DNA of 64,000 nt, from positions 14,369,107 through 14,433,106 of the forward strand of contig NC_054083.1 in NCBI RefSeq assembly GCF_017562075.2, written 5' to 3'. The position numbers and the translations under genes are program-made. Position 1 is the first letter of the stretch. Every line of letters begins with the position of its first letter. Below are positions 58,651 to 64,000 of this stretch, one piece after another. Below the pieces are notes generated by a model. That model was given only the letters and a program-made list of their open reading frames with translations, made no database searches and was not told the origin of the DNA. Origin of the DNA: Anopheles merus. Lineage: Eukaryota; Arthropoda; Insecta; Diptera; Culicidae.

Positions 58651-61600
58651 TAAAATGTATTGTGAAAAATTCTATCCTAACTAGATTTTAATTAGATATC
58701 CTCCTCTGTCTTTGGTGTTAGCTTTAGTGTTAACGGTTTATTCTTCTCCTCAATATTATGCCATACTTATCCTAAAGTTAAGTTATGTAAAACTACAAAC
58801 TTATGATGATTTATTTTGGTTATAGGAGTGCTATTTTTATATTAGTAAAATTCTACAATTTCTACATTATTACATTAAGGAAACATTGACTAGAAACGCT
58901 GAACCCATCAGTTTGTTGAATGAAAATGTCCATTACTCGCCTATCCTGTTTTGTTCATTTATCCGATATAGGATTTTTTTAGATGGGATATGAAACTTTT
59001 TGTTGGTATCCTAAATTATTATATCACTTCTCATTTTAAAGTACTCAAAATTATTACAAACCGAAGCATACTAATACGATTTGAATACCTTATCAAGTCT
59101 ACTTATTTGTAGTCCAATTAAAAAAAGTAATTGACCAAATATTCATTAAATTAATAAAGTATTCATACCAGCGACCGTTTTTACATTGAGCGGATCAATG
59201 TACAATTCCACAGAGAAAACTCCACTCCACTGGAACAAAAAAATAGCTGTCACTAGCTAGACCAAACAAATTTCAAATTGAACCTTCAGACCTATAGCAG
59301 AATTGTTCGACCTTTTCTATATTTCATCAATTTTGCATTAAAAGCTCCATTGAATTTGCCTTTTGCCCCGGGCTCAGCTCTACAACGGTATCGCATCAAT
59401 CGCATCAATCACAATGCTCCTCCACCACCATCTTCCAGGGTGTTGCGGAAACTCATCGAAAACAGAAAAACCTAATAAACCTAATAATGCTATCATTGTG
59501 TAACGGAGCGAGCATGTCATGAGGTTCCGCTTTTGCATGGTAGGGATAAACTGGTGGCTCCGTATGAATACGCTTGCTTGTTTTACCCCAAAAGAAGTAG
59601 GAAGGCGAAAGGAAGTAAACTGATCGCAGTCAGTTTTGACCGTTTTCGGAGACAAGTTCAAAAAATTCCCAACAACTGAACGCGTATACGCATTTGTAAA
59701 TTCCATTCGTCAAAGAAATCCATATCTACCGGTGGCGGATGTAACTTAATTATCTCTACCGGTTTTTACTTCCTGCCACCCGCTTTTTATCCGTATTTAA
59801 TTGCATTTTATGTCCAATCATTCTTACTATCGTTTTGTTTTCTCTCCTTTACAGGTAAGTGAGCACATTGTTTGACTTAACTGTGATGGTATAGTGTAGT
59901 GCAATAATTTGGTAAGTTTTATGCTGTGCGTAATTGTAAAAGTATTATATTACTTTAAAATATTCCTTGCTCTAGAATCAAAATTTGAAGCTATTTGCGG
60001 CAAACTTGTTGTGATTTTTTGTTTGTCCTAGAAGTATCCCAACTCCTCATCATTCAAATGAAATGATTTGAAGCAACCGGAAATCTTTATATAGAAAGCA
60101 CATATTATTTTCCTCGTTTCCTCGATGACTCCGGATCTGTGTGACCTTCAAACACTAGTCGATTTAAGGCAAGCCATGGAGAAATACATCCATCGTTAAA
60201 TGAACCAACCATCAGATAGATGCTATAGTATCAAACATCAAACATTTCCGTTCACATGGCTGGCTTTCTGATTTTACGTCCAACCGTTCTCCACCAGCAC
60301 ACCTTCACATGTTTCGTGATGATTAAAACATAATGAAGCAACAAGTTGCACCTGCTCGCCCATACACGCACGCTCAAATCTCACCAAGCAAAAGCTAAAT
60401 TTTGTATCCTTTACACGTGATGCCTGCCGGCGGTACACTGTGCTTGGGCTCATATTACCTGGGGCGTGGGTAGGATCACGCGATGGGAAGAAACTGTCTG
60501 TTCCAAAAAGGTCTGAGCCAAAGCTTATGCATGACCGAAACCATCGAACAAAAACAGAACCATAGAAACCTACTTTCAGCTGTTCGATGCTGCTAGACTC
60601 GAACACCTGGGCAGTACTCACCTGGGCAGCTCAACTCGTATAACCCGTGTCGGTGATGGGGAAGATTCAAGTGGCCTCTTCTAAAAATATACAAACCTTC
60701 CCCTTAAACACAGCACAGTGGCTTATGTGCGTTGGTGTGATCGTGTTTTCCTGCGTTGTGATTGTGTACATTCTCCGAAGGTATTATGTATGATGTGGAA
60801 AGAATCATAAAGAATCAGAATAGTGTAAATAGTGGCACTATCAGAAAAGATGTTTGAGATAGTTGTGTAATTTAATTTGGTAAATTTCACCTTGAATATC
60901 ATTTCTTCACGCTGTAGCAAGTGTTTATAAGGAATCGTAAAGATTTTGTCAAATAATTTCATGATTTTTTTTAATTATCTAAGTCATGAATACTTTGAAG
61001 CGAAGTCTTTTGAAATGCGGTTGCCGTTAGTTACAAAGGAAAAGAAGTATTTTTTTAATAAATAGCTACGCTCAGTATTGACTGGCTAGAAAGCCAAAGG
61101 TGTCATTCCACACAGAATGAAGCAAGGGGGTTCAAATGGGTAACCCATTTGAAACATAACATCAATTATTAATATCATTTTTACTATTATCTTAACACTA
61201 GTATAAAAAGTGTACTTAACTTGTTTATTTTTGTGTGCAGTTATTTCATAATGTAGGAAAACAAAGTAGTAAATCTAAGACAATTTTAATTACAATTACA
61301 ATTACAATTTTAACGTACTCTGTTCATGATAATTGTGACATTTTTTTTTAATTCATACATAAGTTGTGCAAGATGTTCGAATTATTTTTAAATCTGAGTG
61401 GAACACAATAAAAAAAATGCAAGTCATTCATCATTAGACAAGTTTTACCATTTCAACTTTGACATCCCACGCAGTAAGTAGGCAACAAACCTATTAAGCA
61501 TTCTTTCCATTTGCTGCTTGCCATGTTAAGACATTCAATTTTTGTCAATCCCGACAACATACGTCAGCAGTCAACATCTACCGTACCTTTCGTCCGTTTC

Positions 61601-63236
61601 ACACCAGCCAAGAATTTCCCTAAGAGAATGATAGTCAATCAAGAACAAAAACATTCCGCACACAGCGGCTATGTTGCGTAAGTTTCACGATCTCTAGCAC
61701 AGGGAAAGGTTCGGCCAGGTTGACACGAATTTGCATTATCCGGGTATTGGGTCGTTATGGAGCACAAGAAGCGCGCCACAAAGCACATTCATGCATGCTG
61801 ATGAGGCGTTAGGCAAACAACCTCGATGTTATTGTGATCGCTAACGCATACATGATGAGACCGATGATCGTGCAAGCATTCGACAACCGTTCTGTGCGCA
61901 TATGGCACATTATTAACACTTACAAGTGAAACCGGTTTCTTTATCCGTAGTATTTCTCATTTTCATTTCGTTCTCACTTTCATGTTCTATCATTATGAAA
62001 CAATTGTGGATTATTGAAAACTAATACTCTTATTATCTTGACAATAACATTTTGAAGGTCAATTTCTGAAGCCAAATATCTCGATTTACAATAAATCATC
62101 GTTTACGTGAAAAAATTCTACATTGTCAAAACAATTAATGAGTAAAAATACATCACCTTTCAAAAAATGACAATATTTTGCAAACAAATGCTTGGCTTTT
62201 ATTAAGAAAATGGACTTAACCTTGCTGGTAATATTTAATTATTATAATATATCTTACGGATGTTACGTATGGAAGGACAGTCCAGGAGCGAGTCAATTCA
62301 CGTCCGATCTAGAGAAAGCTAGTGCAACCAAAAAAAAGCTGAAGCTAATTTAAACAGTCATGTCCCTCACATCGAATGAACATTGTGGACCTCTGACTCG
62401 ACAAAAGCCACGGCTTTTTGCCATTAGCATTTCGCACCAAACTCGCCAGAATCTGTTCAGAATACAAGAATGACTTGAAAGTCCAAACGCCATGAACAGC
62501 ACCGAACAGAGAAATGATGCTGGCAGGCAGCATAAAATAGTTGACAAATTTAATTTAGCACTAAACTAACTTTTGAGTTTACCACTGCACAGAAAGTCGC
62601 TTACTTGGTTCGCTCGCGATAGATAGTCGTCGGTACCAGCTGTTACCACTGTAGTATAAGAAATGTGTGACGACCACCAGACAAGCACACGGTTTTTGCC
62701 ACCGATGGCGGTAGGAACAATGCTACTACCAATACCCTTCCCGTCATTGCAAGCTGTGCTCAATTGCCCAAGCAATTTCGAGTAAAGTAACTCTGACTGA
62801 ACCGAAAGAAGAAAGCGCCCAAACACCTAATGAAGATGAAAGTACAGTTTAATGAATTTAATTCTATTTATTCGCTCAAGGTGTTTCTCCCAGCGGAGAA
62901 GGATTAACCTTTTCGACTCTCGGTCTAGTTTTTTTTCTTCCGAGTTTGTAAGCTAGGGTTTGGGAATGGGAGGACGTGTAAGAAACTGGATCAGCTGTAC
63001 CCAGCACTTCCTTTGCCGCGCTAGAGATTTGATTTGAAATATGAGCGTCTTGTGAAAAAAATCCGTTTTCTTTCTAGTTGATGCAGGAAAAACTTTTCTC
63101 GACAAAAGATGCTAAGGCATTCATTCAGGTTTCTTGCGGATCTGGCACGAAAACGCAACACGAATTCGAGGCAGTTAACGCATGCAAACGAAACTTGAAC
63201 CAAGATCACATTTTCTAAAAATCGATATTGCTACAG
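58651..63236. other. Intergenic or long intron, no supported gene
   Basis: AT-rich DNA with the palindrome at 61131-61153 and a short (ATTACA)n stretch near 61285-61310. No exon that I can support lies here, although a long last intron of the plus-strand gene could span it. Confidence 0.4.
61131..61153. repeat. 23-bp near-perfect palindrome
   Basis: TTCAAATGGGT-A-ACCCATTTGAA: 11-bp arms around a single A. It could be a dimeric protein-binding site or a cruciform-forming remnant. Confidence 0.6.
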
Positions 63237-63432
63237 ATATCAACAAGAATGTGCAGATCGACAAAAACTTGCTAAGCGAAATAGTTCCCAGGCAGATGAT
63301 AGTACGCGATCAGCTACCGGAAGTGGTGTTGTGAAATATGAAATGCTAAGCACACTTCCGCCCACCGGCAAACAGCAGCATCGGAATAGTATCTCTCGAA
63401 GCCAGCGTAGTACTCGACGAAGGAAAACTTAA
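63237..63432 (+). CDS. Candidate alternative terminal exon of the plus-strand gene
   Basis: Two acceptors 20 bases apart (ATATTGCTACAG| at 63236 and AAGAATGTGCAG| at 63256) both fit phase 1 of the membrane exon. The first gives DINKNVQIDKNLLSEIVPRQ plus 12 residues and TGA at 63332-63334. The second gives DRQKLAKRNSSQADDSTRSA, a Ser/Arg-rich stretch, and RRRKT then TAA at 63430-63432. Both read well as protein. It lies 9.6 kb beyond the membrane exon, so its link to that gene is inferred from phase only. A donor (ATG|GTAAGT) at 63443 suggests that it may instead be internal or untranslated. Confidence 0.35.
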
Positions 63433-64000
63433 ACCGACGTATGGTAAGTGTTGCGGCGCTTCCTACCTTTTCACGGATTGAGAAGCTGCTGCATCCATCC
63501 GGCCGATCTTACAACCCAAGTCCTGCCGCTAAGTCCTCGCGGTTCCGCTGGCCTTACAATACCTCCGCACCATTTCAGATGGACGAAAAGTTTCCGAAAA
63601 ACCCAACCAGGTGAATTTGCAACACGAACCAAAATCCGGAATGGCATGCAGACAAGCGTATTGCCCTTCGCTTTTGTGTGTATGCCACTCTACCTCACTC
63701 TGAGTTATCTAACCAACCGCCGTGCCTGCTGCTGCTGCCTTCCCAGGCCTTGCAAACTACCCCAAGTCTCCACCGACCTGGGAAGGACGGAAATGAAGCG
63801 GAAAGAAAATGGTACTGGAAGCGGTCGTGCACAAAGAAAACCCATCCCAGAAACCGGGACACCGGAGGAAATCGTGACTTTTGTAAGGTTGCCCCAAAAT
63901 CTCCCCGCTCCCCTCTCTATCTCTCGCTCTGTTTCCCTGTGAACGGATCCTCCAAACGCTTCTTCCCTGGGCACCCAAGCGCCAGCCAGGGCTCGAGAAA
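63433..64000. other. Less AT-rich end of the window, unresolved
   Basis: An open plus frame runs 63448-63942 (164 codons, no domain). Splice-like signals (ACCATTTCAG|ATGGAC near 63580; CAACCAG|GTGAAT near 63611) hint at exons of a gene continuing past the window. Not enough to call. Confidence 0.3.

Overview
The window looks like mosquito nuclear DNA, most likely Anopheles. The grounds are AT-rich non-coding sequence, short GT-AG introns, arthropod-style Inr/DPE promoter motifs, and many copies of a tRNA-derived SINE with a GGTTCAAGCCC B box and an AAGAAG-rich tail. From memory this resembles the Anopheles SINE200/SINEX families; no search was run. There are no rRNA genes, CRISPR arrays or bacterial-type operons. 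Most of the window is intergenic or intronic.

Two multi-exon genes can be rebuilt by hand with every splice phase agreeing. (1) On the minus strand, 26098 to 21421, six exons encode a predicted 853-residue secreted protein: signal peptide, trypsin-fold serine protease, Ig domain, laminin-G domain, Cys-rich spacer, second laminin-G domain. (2) On the plus strand, 41030 to 54122, six or seven exons encode a large, mostly disordered protein with a basic block and one membrane segment near the C-terminus. I do not recognise its family. A further exon near 63.24-63.43 kb could give it other C-termini. A weaker candidate is a minus-strand terminal exon for a small membrane protein near 55.5-55.7 kb.

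Layout: 0.1-0.5 kb pogo-type MITE; 2.5-2.8 kb hAT-type MITE; 3.5-4.35 kb probable LTR followed by a primer-binding-site-like sequence; 4.4-21 kb non-coding DNA with a possible promoter at 7.2 kb, possible 5' UTR exons near 13.4-13.8 kb and SINE fragments; 21.4-26.1 kb protease/laminin-G gene; 26.3-41 kb intergenic DNA with SINEs and a 1.27-kb MITE carrying a nested SINE; 41.0-54.1 kb membrane-protein gene; 54.1-64 kb intergenic, or a long alternative last intron.

The 8.8-kb second intron of the plus-strand gene holds a hAT-type MITE with a nested SINE and an antisense 5.7-kb Helitron. Both Helitron ends can be placed, inserted between A and T. Its Rep-helicase gene is broken by stops, a frameshift and a deletion, but keeps a recognisable 76-bp intron. 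Its 5' part also holds a long imperfect hairpin.

The strongest candidate for something unusual is the protease-Ig-LamG protein: basement-membrane-type adhesion modules on the C-terminal side of a serine protease with an intact catalytic triad and a non-trypsin-like specificity pocket.
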